Positions 48,110 to 57,411 of a DNA stretch of 64,000 nt are shown piece after piece. The stretch is taken from assembly GCF_014842025.1 (NCBI RefSeq), contig NZ_JACYUY010000015.1:1965-65964 (forward strand), read 5' to 3'. The DNA is from Massilia sp. CFBP 13721 (lineage in GTDB: Bacteria > Pseudomonadota > Gammaproteobacteria > Burkholderiales > Burkholderiaceae_D). A program made the position numbers and the translations under genes. The number at the start of each line of letters is the position of its first letter. The first letter of the stretch is position 1. Below the pieces are notes generated by a model, which saw only the letters and a program-made list of their open reading frames with translations, did no database searches and was not told the origin of the DNA.

Positions 48110-50059
48110 ATGAACAAGCACAGGATGAACACGCAGCCGCGGCGCACCGCCATCGCGCTGGCGGCACTGGCGGCACTCGCGGCGGGCTGCGGCGGCGACG
48201 CCGTCACGGCATCGGACGCACCCAAGGTCGCCACGCTGGCCTCGGTCACGGCGGTCACGGCGGCGGAGGCGACTTCGTCGTTCGGCCTCACCACCGACGC
48301 CACCTTCTTCACCGTCGACACCGGCGCCGGCCTGGTCTTCAAGATCCGCCGCTTCGACGACGGCGCCAGCACCCGCTCGGCGGGCGACATCTCTTCGATG
48401 GTCTACAAGGGCGTGCAGTACCAGGACCCGGCGCGCGGCACCCAGGTCAACTCGGGCTTCGACTACCTGTATACGGGTATCTCCGCCGTCAACGTCAGCG
48501 CCGAAACGGTCGGCAGCGATTACATCAAGGTCACCGTGGTGGCGGGCGACCTGACCCATTACTACATGGCGCGGCGCGGCGACCCGAAGATCTACATGGG
48601 CACCTATTTCACGACCGAGCCGAGCACGCTGGGCCTGGCGCGCTTCATCGTGCGCGTGCCGATCGGCGTCCTGCCGAACGGCACCCCGGCCGGCACGCCG
48701 GGCGGCCTGGTCGACGGCGCCTGGCCCGACGACCTGCGCGGCACCACGGGCGCGATCGAGTCCGGCGACATCTTCGGCTTCGCCAGTGGCCCGTTCGCCG
48801 GCCAGACCCGTTCCAAGCACTATTCGAACATGCGCCTGAAGGATTGGCAGTACATCGGCGGCACCGGTCCCAACGTCGGCCTGTGGATCGTGCGCGACAA
48901 CCAGGAAGGCGGCTCGGGTGGCCCCTTCTACCGCAGCCTGCTCAACCAGATCACCAGCACCAACAACGAGATCACGTATATCGTGAACTATGGCGAGGGC
49001 CAGACCGAAGGCTTCCGCATGAACCGCCTGAACCGCTACACGCTCAGCTTCACCGACGGCAGCGCGCCCGAGCCGGTCGACACCGCCTGGTTCGGCGCCA
49101 TGAACCTGCTCGGCTACGTGGCGCCGAACGCGCGCGGCAACGTGTTCGTGCCGTCGATTGCCGGCCGCACCGGCAACTTCGGCTACACGGTCGGCTTCGC
49201 CAACGCCACGGCGCAGTACTGGGCCGACGCCGCCGCCAACGACGGTCACGCCAGCAGCGAGGGCATGATCCCGGGCGACTACACCATGACCGTGTACAAG
49301 AACGAACTGGCGGTGGCGACCAGCCAGGTGACGGTCACCGCCGGCACGACCAACATCATCCCGGCGGTGACGATCGGCGCCGATCCGCTGGCGCACGGCG
49401 ACGACCCGCGCGGCAAGTGGCACATCGCCAAGGGCGACCCGAGCATGACGCCGGCGCTGTTCCGCATCGGCGAATGGGACGGCACGCCGCGCGAACTGAA
49501 AAACGGCGACAAGATCACGGTCATGCATCCGCAGGACGTGCGCATGGCGCCGTGGTGGAATACCGCCGTGCCGACCAACCCCTACCTGGTCGGCAGCTCG
49601 AACGCCGCCAGCGCCATGCCGGCCTACCAGTGGAAGGGCCTGGCCACCGGCGCCGGCGTATGCGCCGCCAATCCGAACGCGCAGAATCCGCCGCTGACCG
49701 TGCAGTTCAACCTCAAGGCAAGCCAGATCTCGGCGGCGTCGACCTACAAGTTCCGCATCGGGATCACCACCGCGCAGGCCGGCGGACGGCCGCAGATCGC
49801 CGTCAACAACTGGACCTCCGGTTACGTCGGCTCGCAGTCGGGCGACGTGTTCCCGCCAGGCCAGCCGTCGACGCGCACCATGACGGTCGGGACCTACCGC
49901 GCCCGCAACATCACCTACGACTACACGATCCCGGCGTCGGCGCTGGTCGCAGGCAGCAACACCATGAAGATTTCCGTCGTCAGCGGTTCCTGCTCGACCT
50001 CGCCGTGGCTCACGCCCGGTTATGCGCTCGATGCGATGGACCTGATCAAGACGCCGTAA
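48110..50059 (+). CDS. Rhamnogalacturonan lyase, PL4 family, lipoprotein
   Basis: A 649-residue protein with a lipobox (LAALAAGCGG). The N-terminal catalytic domain (residues ~60-330) is followed by a fibronectin III-like domain (~345-430) and a C-terminal carbohydrate-binding jelly roll (~440-640), the three-domain layout of PL4. Marks include DISSMVYKGVQYQDPARGTQ, MGTYFTTEPSTLGLARFIVR and RFTMNRLNRYT-like GFRMNRLNRYTLSF. PL4 cuts the rhamnogalacturonan-I backbone by beta-elimination. GGAGACAGG precedes ATG 48110. A stem-loop follows the stop. Confidence 0.83.
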   Translation: MNKHRMNTQPRRTAIALAALAALAAGCGGDAVTASDAPKVATLASVTAVTAAEATSSFGLTTDATFFTVDTGAGLVFKIRRFDDGASTRSAGDISSMVYKGVQYQDPARGTQVNSGFDYLYTGISAVNVSAETVGSDYIKVTVVAGDLTHYYMARRGDPKIYMGTYFTTEPSTLGLARFIVRVPIGVLPNGTPAGTPGGLVDGAWPDDLRGTTGAIESGDIFGFASGPFAGQTRSKHYSNMRLKDWQYIGGTGPNVGLWIVRDNQEGGSGGPFYRSLLNQITSTNNEITYIVNYGEGQTEGFRMNRLNRYTLSFTDGSAPEPVDTAWFGAMNLLGYVAPNARGNVFVPSIAGRTGNFGYTVGFANATAQYWADAAANDGHASSEGMIPGDYTMTVYKNELAVATSQVTVTAGTTNIIPAVTIGADPLAHGDDPRGKWHIAKGDPSMTPALFRIGEWDGTPRELKNGDKITVMHPQDVRMAPWWNTAVPTNPYLVGSSNAASAMPAYQWKGLATGAGVCAANPNAQNPPLTVQFNLKASQISAASTYKFRIGITTAQAGGRPQIAVNNWTSGYVGSQSGDVFPPGQPSTRTMTVGTYRARNITYDYTIPASALVAGSNTMKISVVSGSCSTSPWLTPGYALDAMDLIKTP

Positions 50060-50066
50060 GTTTTCC

Positions 50067-50094
50067 CGCTCTCCCGCGATACCGCGGGAGAGCG
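50067..50094. terminator. Strong stem-loop between PL4 and the PEP-CTERM gene
   Basis: CGCTCTCCCGCG (50067-50078) pairs perfectly with CGCGGGAGAGCG (50083-50094) around ATAC. A T-run precedes it (TTTT at 50061-50064) but none follows on the plus strand. It could be an attenuator or a 3'-end stabiliser rather than a full terminator. Confidence 0.55.
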
Positions 50095-50128
50095 ATCAAC
50101 AACCATCACATACAAAACGAGACCTGCC

Positions 50129-50740
50129 GTGAACATGAAATCCCGACTCCTGACCATCTGCCTGGCCGCCGCCGCCGTCTGCACCCTGGGCGCCACGCGC
50201 GCGCATGCCGCCGTCATCCCGACGACCTACAGCAACAGCACCCCGGTCGCCATCTGCGACCTGTGCACCGTGACCTCGGTGCTCGACGTGACCAGCCATG
50301 GCCGCCTGCTCGACGTCAACGCACTGCTCGACATCACCCACAGCTACGACGCCGATCTCACCATCTCGCTGAGCCATGCTGGCACCTCGGTCCTGCTGTC
50401 GAACCGCCAGGGCGGCTCGGGCGGGGCCAACTACACGGACACCGTATTCGATGACGGGGCCGCGGTCGCCATCGACGCCGGCTACGCCTACGCGCCCTAT
50501 ACCGGGTCGTTCCGGCCGCAGCAGGCGCTGGCCGCCTTTCTCGGGCAAGACGTGTTCGGACTGTGGACGCTGGTCGTGACCGACCATGAAGCGGGCGACG
50601 ATGGCCGCATCAACCGCTTCGGGATCACGGTCGAGGCCGAGGCGGTAGCGGAGGTGCCCGAGCCAGGCTCGCTGGCGCTGTTCGGGATCGCGCTGGCAGG
50701 CCTGGCTGGCCGGACGCGTCGCACGCGCCGCGCCGATTGA
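50129..50740 (+). CDS. PEP-CTERM sorting protein with a proprotein-convertase P-domain
   Basis: A 203-residue secreted protein (GTG start at 50129, or ATG at 50135). After a signal peptide (ends ...ATRAHAA), residues ~45-170 form a P-domain-like fold: VTSHGRLLDVNALLDITHSY, ADLTISLSHAGTSVLL and FGLWTLVVTDHEAGDDG. The C-terminus is a PEP-CTERM signal: VPEPGSLALFGIALAGLAGR followed by RTRRTRR. PEP-CTERM proteins are sorted by an exosortase to the surface or matrix; the exosortase must be elsewhere. It lies 69 bp after PL4 on the same strand. Confidence 0.8.
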   Translation: MNMKSRLLTICLAAAAVCTLGATRAHAAVIPTTYSNSTPVAICDLCTVTSVLDVTSHGRLLDVNALLDITHSYDADLTISLSHAGTSVLLSNRQGGSGGANYTDTVFDDGAAVAIDAGYAYAPYTGSFRPQQALAAFLGQDVFGLWTLVVTDHEAGDDGRINRFGITVEAEAVAEVPEPGSLALFGIALAGLAGRTRRTRRAD

Positions 50741-50756
50741 CGCGGAAAGGGGACGC

Positions 50757-52196
50757 CTAACGCAGGAATTCGTTGCGCGGCAGCGGGTGCGTGGAGCGGA
50801 ACGGAAAGGCGGGCAGTCCCGCCTTGTTCACCAGGTTCGGCTGCGCCGCTTCGTGCCAGCCGAAGCGCACCGACACCGGCTTCGGCACATCCGGCGAAGC
50901 GACGATGACCTTGCCGGCATCGATCGTGGCGCTGGCCGGGTGGTAGCGGCCGTCGGCGCCGGCGATCTCGAACCAGTCCAGTGGCTTGCCGTCGCGCGCG
51001 GCCAGGCCGTCGGCATGGTCGAAACTCAGCACCGCCTTGGCGCCGCGGATTTCGAGCGACCGGTAGACCGGCCCGTAGGGTTCGATGTCGCTGCGGCGGT
51101 AGCTGCTTGCCAGCGCCAGGTTGGCCAGGCGCAGGCCGACCGATTTCTTGTCGCGCGGGTGGATGTCGCGCAGGTCGTCCACCAGGTCGGTGGTGGCGAT
51201 CATTGCCGTCTTTGGAATGCGCAGCGCCTGCGCCTGCGCTTCCCACAGCAGCGGAGCCGACTCGGCGCCGTGGAACACCCGGTCGGGGCGCACGACCGAA
51301 TACAGGTGCGGCGCCACCTGCGCATAATAAAACGGGAAGGCGGACTGCCAGCGCTGGCGCCAGCCGGCCACCAAGGCCTCCATCTTGGGCGTGTAGGCGG
51401 GGCCGTCGTCGGTATCCATGATGTTCGATTCGCCCTGGTACCAGATCACGCCTTTCAGGGCGAAGGGCGCCAGTCCCGCGATCATGCCGTTGTAGAGGGT
51501 CGCATCGTCTTTCTGCGCAGGCGGCTGCAGGTTCTCCGGCGGCGTCCACAGCTCGATGCGCGTGCCGCCGACCGTCGAATCGATCAGGCCTACCGGGGTG
51601 CGCAGCTCGGTGTGCAGGCGCCGCCCGAAGTAATACGCCGCCGCCGAGAATTTCGTCGCCTCGACCGACGCCGGCGCGCAGCGCACCCAGCTGCCGCCGA
51701 CGTCGTCCGCGGCTTGCCCCGATCTGGCGCGCGCCACCTTGAACAGGCGGATGTCGGGATGGCTGGCGGCCGCGATCGCGGCTTCGGCGTCGAAGGTCGG
51801 CTTCTGGCCTCGCTGCTCGCCCAGCGGTTTCTGCATGTTCGACTGGCCGGAGGCAAGCCAGACTTCGCCCACCAGCACATCGTCGACGATGATGGCGTTG
51901 CTGTCGCCGCGCACGGCCAGCGTGGTCGGGGCGGGAGGCGCGGCCGACAGGTCGAGTTCGATGCGCCACTTGCCGTCGCCGTCGGCGCGGGTGCTGTGCG
52001 TCCGGCCGTTGATCTGCACGCTTACCTGTTCCTGCGGCGCGGCCCAGCCCCAGACCGGCACCTTCGCCGCGCGCTGCAGCACCATGTGGTCGGAAATGAT
52101 GGCCGGCAGGCGCACGGCGGCGCTGGCGGGCGCGCAGCAAAGCAGGAGCAGCCAAACGAAGCCGGCCTGCGGCAGGCCGGGTGGGGTTCTGGTCAT
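50757..52196 (-). CDS. SGNH/sialate O-acetylesterase-family esterase (probable rhamnogalacturonan acetylesterase)
   Basis: A 479-residue secreted esterase. The signal peptide is near residues 1-27 (ends CCAPASA). The catalytic Ser lies in VWLASGQSNMQKPL, followed by VIWYQGESN and the C-terminal IHPRDKKSVGLRLANLAL with the likely Asp/His pair. Sialate O-acetylesterase-like proteins in plant-cell-wall loci often deacetylate rhamnogalacturonan or xylan; the substrate is inferred from the pectin context. It is convergent with the P-domain gene (16 bp apart). Confidence 0.8.
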   Translation of the reverse strand: MTRTPPGLPQAGFVWLLLLCCAPASAAVRLPAIISDHMVLQRAAKVPVWGWAAPQEQVSVQINGRTHSTRADGDGKWRIELDLSAAPPAPTTLAVRGDSNAIIVDDVLVGEVWLASGQSNMQKPLGEQRGQKPTFDAEAAIAAASHPDIRLFKVARARSGQAADDVGGSWVRCAPASVEATKFSAAAYYFGRRLHTELRTPVGLIDSTVGGTRIELWTPPENLQPPAQKDDATLYNGMIAGLAPFALKGVIWYQGESNIMDTDDGPAYTPKMEALVAGWRQRWQSAFPFYYAQVAPHLYSVVRPDRVFHGAESAPLLWEAQAQALRIPKTAMIATTDLVDDLRDIHPRDKKSVGLRLANLALASSYRRSDIEPYGPVYRSLEIRGAKAVLSFDHADGLAARDGKPLDWFEIAGADGRYHPASATIDAGKVIVASPDVPKPVSVRFGWHEAAQPNLVNKAGLPAFPFRSTHPLPRNEFLR

Positions 52197-52310
52197 GAGA
52201 GTCCTCGGATTACCGGGCGGGCAGGTTGGCGCAAGCGTATAACGGGACGCCGGCGGCGTCACCGCCACCCGAAAAACAATCAGCAGGACGATTGAAGGCG
52301 TGTATCTGCC

Positions 52311-53012
52311 TCAGGTGCGCAGCACATAGTCCGGGTACTGGTCGCGCAGGGCGTCGAGCTCGGACAGGGTGCCCGACAGGTGCGTGCGCACCGCCTCCTG
52401 GGCACGCGCCGCGTCGCCCTGGCCGATCGCACGCGCGATCTCGTCGTGCTGGTCGATGATCGAGCGCGCCTTGTTATTCAGCGGCAGATGCAGGCGGCGC
52501 AGGCGGTCCAGGTTGCCGCTGAGGTTACGGACGACGTCCCACAATTCGCCCAGGCCGGCGGCGCCATACATCCGGCGGTGAAAGGCCTGGTCGGCCGCCG
52601 TGAACGAGGCCAGGTCGTCCGCGCCGAGGCTGGCCTGCTGTTGCGCCACCAGCGCCAGCAGCGATCGTTCCAGTTCCGGGTTCGGCGCCTGCGCCAGCAG
52701 GCGCACCATTTCCAGTTCGACCGAGACGCGCAGGAAGTGCGCTTGGCGCGCCGAATTCAGGTCGATGGCGCGCACCCGCGTCAGGTGCTGGGGGAAGATC
52801 TCGACCAGACGCTCGTCGTCGAGCCGGGCCAGCGCATCGCGGATGGGCGTGTACGACAGGCCGAAATAGTCGGTCAGCTGGGCGCGCGGCAGCACCGTTG
52901 CGGGTTTTAGCTGGAGCTCGACGATCAGCTGGCGCAAGTGCTCATATACCTGCACGGTTGCATTGCGCGACCGGTCCAGCCGGAACGTGCCCGACAGCGC
53001 GTCGAGGGTCAT
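52311..53012 (-). CDS. GntR-family regulator, FadR subfamily
   Basis: A 233-residue regulator. The N-terminal winged helix (VQVYEHLRQLIVELQLKPAT, LTDYFGLSYTPIRDALARLD) is followed by an FCD-type all-helical ligand domain containing FTAADQAFHRRMYGAAG and HDEIARAIGQGDAARAQEAV. The start at 53012 gives a normal length; an upstream frame adds 27 unlikely residues. FadR-subfamily members often respond to sugar acids such as galacturonate products, fitting the surrounding pectin genes. The effector is inferred. Confidence 0.87.
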   Translation of the reverse strand: MTLDALSGTFRLDRSRNATVQVYEHLRQLIVELQLKPATVLPRAQLTDYFGLSYTPIRDALARLDDERLVEIFPQHLTRVRAIDLNSARQAHFLRVSVELEMVRLLAQAPNPELERSLLALVAQQQASLGADDLASFTAADQAFHRRMYGAAGLGELWDVVRNLSGNLDRLRRLHLPLNNKARSIIDQHDEIARAIGQGDAARAQEAVRTHLSGTLSELDALRDQYPDYVLRT

Positions 53013-53204
53013 AAATGGAATAAGTTGATCTGGAAAGCAACATGCTAACACATCAACATTCGGGACCGGAGACCATGGCGCCACCCGCTGCAAATACCTT
53101 GTCGGCGATTTAACAACGGCTCCCGATCAACTCGATGATTGGGTGCGTAAGTACACTAGTTGTCAATAAATCTCCATGTTCTAATGTCCTGGCTCGCTAG
53201 AGTA

Positions 53205-53216
53205 CTAATACATTAG
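53205..53216. promoter_or_regulatory. Inverted repeat in the GntR/PEP-CTERM divergent region
   Basis: CTAAT-AC-ATTAG lies 20 bp before the PEP-CTERM start (53237); an additional CTAATG is at 53181-53186. This divergent region is a likely place for GntR binding. The match to a FadR-type operator is only approximate. Confidence 0.35.
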
Positions 53217-53236
53217 CTCAAACAACGGAGACAAAC

Positions 53237-53794
53237 ATGTTCAAGAAAATTGCCCTGCTGTGCACGCTGTTCGGCTGCTGGATCGGGAGCGCCGCTGCCG
53301 CGCCGGTCGGCTGGTACACCCTGGATCTCACCTGGCGCGACGGCAGTTTCAGCGGCCAGATGTTCTACGATAACGCCTCGCCTTACCGCGTGCTGCAAGT
53401 CAGCGGCACCCTGACCGACATCGCGCAAACGACCGCGATCACCGACGTCTGGAACGTCTCCCACGCTGAACCCGCGGACCCATGGGCGTCGTTCACGAAT
53501 GCCAACGGCAGCGATCCGGACGACTACGACGCCGCCTTCTACCTGCACCTGGTCGACCTCGGCGCCAGCCTCGGCGTCGACACGGCGATGGACAACAGCC
53601 TGTACGACTGGTCGTCCGACTACGCCTATTACCTTCCGGGCCAGCTCGACCAGTCGCCATTGCTGTCCTGGACCATCGCCGCGGCCGCCGGCGACGTGCC
53701 CGAACCGGCCAGCCTCGGCTTGCTGGTTGCCGGCCTGGCCGCTGCCGGCGCCGCACGGCGCAAGGCCGCTCGTGCTGCCTTAGCTCGTACCTGA
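53237..53794 (+). CDS. PEP-CTERM sorting protein
   Basis: A 185-residue secreted protein with a signal peptide (ends ...GSAAAA). The mature domain reads WYTLDLTWRDGSFSGQMFYD and YAYYLPGQLDQSPLLSWTIA. The C-terminus is VPEPASLGLLVAGLAAAGAA followed by RRKAARAAL, a PEP-CTERM motif with a basic end. It starts 224 bp from the GntR gene and precedes the PL11 gene, so it may be coexpressed with it. Function unknown. Confidence 0.78.
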   Translation: MFKKIALLCTLFGCWIGSAAAAPVGWYTLDLTWRDGSFSGQMFYDNASPYRVLQVSGTLTDIAQTTAITDVWNVSHAEPADPWASFTNANGSDPDDYDAAFYLHLVDLGASLGVDTAMDNSLYDWSSDYAYYLPGQLDQSPLLSWTIAAAAGDVPEPASLGLLVAGLAAAGAARRKAARAALART

Positions 53795-53868
53795 CCAGTT
53801 TTCGTTGTCTGCTGCGTTTGCATGACGTTCCGCCCCTGCGGCTCGCCGGGGCATCCCCATCAAAAAAC

Positions 53869-56220
53869 ATGACGGAGACAAGCTTGGACATTCTGAACAA
53901 AGGAAGGACGGCGCGCACCCTCGGCAGCGCCACGTTGTTGTCGGCAGCGCTCGCCGCTTGCGGCGGCGGAGACAGCATTACGCCGGAAGCGAAAGGGCTG
54001 GCCACTGCATCGGTAGTCGGCAGCACGGCGGCCACTGCGGCCAGCGCCGGCCCGGCGCGTGTGATGGAAAACCTGGGCCGCGGCGTGGTCGCGGTGCGCA
54101 CCTCGACGAGCGCCGCCTTCGTCAGCTGGCGCCTGCTGGGCCTCGACCCCGACGGGATCGCCTTCAACGTCTACCGCTCGCTCAATGGCGCCGCCCCGGT
54201 CAAGCTCAACGCGGCGCCGCTGACGGGCGGCACCAACTACAGCGACACGAGCGCCAACCGCGCCCTTGGCGCCTTCACTTATTCGGTGCGGCCGGTGGTG
54301 AGCGGCGTCGAGGGGCCTGCCAGCGGATCGTTCACCCTGAAAGCCAACGGCGCATCCGAACCGATCGTGCGCATTCCGCTCGCCGCCGTGCCGGGTGAAG
54401 GCTACACCACCAATTACGTCTGGGTCGGCGACCTCGACGGCGACGGCGAATACGACTTCGTGATCGACCGCATCGCCCCCTTCGTCGCCGGCAGCAACGA
54501 CGACCTCGGCACCGGCAACCAGTACCTCGAAGCCTACAAGCGCGACGGCACCCGGCTGTGGCAAATCGACCTTGGCCCGGGCAGCCGCAACACCTACAAC
54601 ATCACGCCCGGTCCGACCACGCTCAGCATGGGCATGTACGACGGCGTGACCGTGTATGACCTGAACAACGACGGCAAGGCCGAAGTGGTGCTCAAGGTGG
54701 CCGATGGCGTCAAGTTCGGCGATGGCAGCACCTTCACCCATGCCGACCCCAACCAGCAGCACTTCGCGGTCCTCGATGGCCTCACCGGCACGCCGCTGGC
54801 GACGCGCCCGTTCCCGGCGGACTTCTATGCCCAGGCGGGGCGGATGGGTACCCAGCTCGGCATCGGTTACGCCGACGGCGTCAATCCGACCTTCTATTTC
54901 TGGGGCCGCAACCGCAACCGCGACAAGAGCTTCAACGACGTGTTCGCATCCTACACCTGGAGCGGCGGCGCCGAGATCCGCGAAAACTGGCGCATGCCGC
55001 TGGACGAGGCCAGCGGCAAGCAGGCCTCGCACCAGATGCGCATCATCGACGTCGACGGCGACGGCAAGGACGAAGTCGCGACCGGCAATTTCATGATCAA
55101 CAGCGACGGCTCGCTGCGCTACATCCTGCCGGGCGTGATCCACGGCGACCGCTTCTTCATCGGCAAATTCGACAAGCACCATGCCGGCATGCGCGGCTAC
55201 GGCATCCAGCAGAACAACCCGAGCGGGCTGCTCGAGTATTACTACGATGCGACCGCGGGTTCGATCATCTGGAACCACAGCACGACGCCGGGCAACATCG
55301 TCGACGTCGGCCGCGGCCTGGTGGGCGACATCGATCCGCGCTTCCCGGGCTTCGAGGTGTGGTCGTTCTCGGGCGTCTTCAACGGCGAAACCAACACGCT
55401 GACCCAGGCCAGCACCGACCTCTCGCCGTGGCCGAGCCATTCGATCTGGTGGGATGGCGACGTGCTGGCCGAAGGGCTGAACGACTTCAAGATCGAGAAG
55501 TGGGACCCGCTCGTGCCGCGCACCAGCAACTCGCTGCCGCGCCTGGTCTCGATGACCAGTTCGACCTGGGGTTCGCCGCGCCTGAACAACCGCAATCCGA
55601 TGTTCTTCGGCGATATCCACGGCGACTGGCGTACCGAGGTCGTGCTGCTCAATAACACGTCCAGCGAGCTGGTGATCTTCACCACCAACCTGCCGACCAG
55701 CACCCGCCTGTACACGATGGCGCACAACCCGGCCTACCGCAACCACATGACCATCAAGGGCTACCTGCAATCGCCGCTGCCGGACTATTACATCGGCGAC
55801 GGCATGGATGCGCCGCCGCGGCCGAACATCCGCTACGTCGGCACCGGCACCAGCGGCGCCGAAACGGCAGTCCTGGGCGGAGGTGCGCAGGTGCGGCGCG
55901 ACGCCGGCGGCTACCGCGGCGATGGCTACGTCGATTTCCCGGCCAACGGCGGCAGCCTGCAGCTCGCCAACGTGAATGGCGGCGCGGGCGGCCTGAAAAC
56001 CATCTCGATCCGGTACGCGAACGGCAATCCGACGCCGCGTTCGGGTGTGCTGAAGGTGAACGGCGTGGCGCAGCGCATCACGTTCAAGATCACCGGCAGC
56101 TACAGCAACTGGACCACGATCGAGGTGCCGGTCACGCTTGCCGCGGGACTGAACAACACGCTGCGTCTCGAGTCGACCGGGCAGGATCTCGCGAACATCG
56201 ACGAGATCACGGTGCCCTGA
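53869..56220 (+). CDS. Rhamnogalacturonan lyase, PL11 family with C-terminal CBM35-like module
   Basis: A 783-residue exported protein. The N-terminal hydrophobic stretch ends in LAACGGG, a possible lipobox. Residues ~62-650 form the PL11 beta-propeller: MENLGRGVVAVRTSTSAAFV, WRLLGLDPDGIAFNVYRSLN, YTTNYVWVGDLDGDGEYDFV, GVTVYDLNNDGKAEVVLKVA and MRIIDVDGDGKDEVATGNFM, with Ca-binding DxDxDG loops. Residues ~655-780 look like a CBM35. PL11 cuts the rhamnogalacturonan-I backbone. An in-frame TTG (53884) with GGAG 6 bp upstream is an alternative start to ATG 53869. A terminator-like hairpin follows. Confidence 0.88.
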   Translation: MTETSLDILNKGRTARTLGSATLLSAALAACGGGDSITPEAKGLATASVVGSTAATAASAGPARVMENLGRGVVAVRTSTSAAFVSWRLLGLDPDGIAFNVYRSLNGAAPVKLNAAPLTGGTNYSDTSANRALGAFTYSVRPVVSGVEGPASGSFTLKANGASEPIVRIPLAAVPGEGYTTNYVWVGDLDGDGEYDFVIDRIAPFVAGSNDDLGTGNQYLEAYKRDGTRLWQIDLGPGSRNTYNITPGPTTLSMGMYDGVTVYDLNNDGKAEVVLKVADGVKFGDGSTFTHADPNQQHFAVLDGLTGTPLATRPFPADFYAQAGRMGTQLGIGYADGVNPTFYFWGRNRNRDKSFNDVFASYTWSGGAEIRENWRMPLDEASGKQASHQMRIIDVDGDGKDEVATGNFMINSDGSLRYILPGVIHGDRFFIGKFDKHHAGMRGYGIQQNNPSGLLEYYYDATAGSIIWNHSTTPGNIVDVGRGLVGDIDPRFPGFEVWSFSGVFNGETNTLTQASTDLSPWPSHSIWWDGDVLAEGLNDFKIEKWDPLVPRTSNSLPRLVSMTSSTWGSPRLNNRNPMFFGDIHGDWRTEVVLLNNTSSELVIFTTNLPTSTRLYTMAHNPAYRNHMTIKGYLQSPLPDYYIGDGMDAPPRPNIRYVGTGTSGAETAVLGGGAQVRRDAGGYRGDGYVDFPANGGSLQLANVNGGAGGLKTISIRYANGNPTPRSGVLKVNGVAQRITFKITGSYSNWTTIEVPVTLAAGLNNTLRLESTGQDLANIDEITVP

Positions 56221-56225
56221 ACGGA

Positions 56226-56254
56226 GGAGACTGTCCGCTGTTGCGGCAGTCTCC
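56226..56254 (+). terminator. Hairpin terminator after PL11
   Basis: GGAGACTG (56226-56233) pairs with CAGTCTCC (56247-56254), and an inner CCGC-TGTT-GCGG extends the stem. A short TTC follows, so it is a moderate rather than a perfect Rho-independent terminator. Confidence 0.6.
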
Positions 56255-56280
56255 TTCACCCGCATATTTCCTGCACAAGC

Positions 56281-57399
56281 ATGCCTTATTTACTCGAGAA
56301 ACTGGGCGCCGTCGCGATTGTGTTCGCGCGGGTGCTGATAACTGCGCTTGCCATCGTCCTGCCCGCGCAGGCGCACGATCCGTTCGACGGCACGACCCAC
56401 ATCATCGTCGCCGATGACCGCATCGAAGCCCGGGTCACGCTGGGCTACGACGCCGCGCGCGACATGCTGCGCCTGCTCGGCGTGGCGCCGGAGCCGGCCG
56501 CGACGATCACGCGCGGCGGCGATGCGCCGGCCGTGCTGCCGCCCGCGCGCGCGGCGGTGTTGATGACCCTGCAATCCGGGCCGCAGTCAGGTTCAATCGC
56601 GGCCAGCGCGTTCGCGGCCGTCGGCGGCAGGGAAGAAGTCACTTTCGTGGTCACCTATCCGCGCCCGATCGGCGGCCCCGTTACGGCGCGTGCCGCCTAT
56701 TTCGACACGGTCGCGTACATGCGTGCCGGGACGCTGGTGGTGACCGACGCCCAACGTCGGGTGCTGGGCAGCGCGCTGCTGTCGAAAGCGAGTCCCGTCG
56801 CGGCGGTGCCGCTGGGCGCGCCGGCGCAGGCCCAGGGTGCGGGCTTCGCGGCATTCTTCAAGCTGGGCGTGGAGCACATCCTGACCGGCTTCGACCACCT
56901 GTTGTTCCTGTGCGCCTTGCTGGTCACGGTAAGCCGTATCAAGCCGATGCTGGCCATCGTCACCGCCTTCACGCTGGCGCACTCGGCCACGCTGGCGCTG
57001 GCGGCATTGGACGTGGTGGCGCTGCCGTCCAGCCTCGTCGAACCGCTGATCGCGGTGTCGATCATCGTCGCCTGCCTCGACAACCTGCTGCGCCGTGGCG
57101 ATGGCGGCGGCAGCCGCATCTGGCTGGCCGCGGGCTTTGGTTTGATCCACGGCTTCGGTTTTGCCGGCATGCTGCGCGAGGCAATGCTGGCGCAAGGGGG
57201 GCAGGGCCTGCTGCTGCCGCTGCTCGCCTTTAACCTCGGGGTCGAAGCCGGGCAGTTGCTGGTGGCGGCGGCGATGATCGCGCTGTTGATGCTCGCGCGC
57301 CGCAACGCGCGTCTGCTCCGCTACGGCGCGCCGGCGGTGTCCGGCGTCGTCATCGTCATCAGCGCGTACTGGCTGGTGCAACGAATCCAGGGGAGTTGA
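56281..57399 (+). CDS. HupE/UreJ-family membrane protein with an N-terminal periplasmic domain
   Basis: A 372-residue protein. An N-terminal signal-like helix (ends ...PAQAHD) and a beta-rich extracytoplasmic domain of ~150 residues precede six or so transmembrane helices containing FKLGVEHILTGFDHLLFLCA, VTAFTLAHSATLAL and FGLIHGFGFAGMLREAML. These His/Asp motifs are the HupE/UreJ hallmarks, a family linked to nickel or cobalt handling and found widely with no proven role. Its place between PL11 and GH28 is unexplained. No good ribosome-binding site was seen. Confidence 0.75.
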   Translation: MPYLLEKLGAVAIVFARVLITALAIVLPAQAHDPFDGTTHIIVADDRIEARVTLGYDAARDMLRLLGVAPEPAATITRGGDAPAVLPPARAAVLMTLQSGPQSGSIAASAFAAVGGREEVTFVVTYPRPIGGPVTARAAYFDTVAYMRAGTLVVTDAQRRVLGSALLSKASPVAAVPLGAPAQAQGAGFAAFFKLGVEHILTGFDHLLFLCALLVTVSRIKPMLAIVTAFTLAHSATLALAALDVVALPSSLVEPLIAVSIIVACLDNLLRRGDGGGSRIWLAAGFGLIHGFGFAGMLREAMLAQGGQGLLLPLLAFNLGVEAGQLLVAAAMIALLMLARRNARLLRYGAPAVSGVVIVISAYWLVQRIQGS

Positions 57400-57411
57400 A
57401 CAGCCAGGCGG

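Noticed and set aside
53860..56265. An 801-codon open frame opposite PL11
   Set aside because: Shadow of the PL11 gene in high-GC DNA; the PL11 frame has clear motifs and normal composition.
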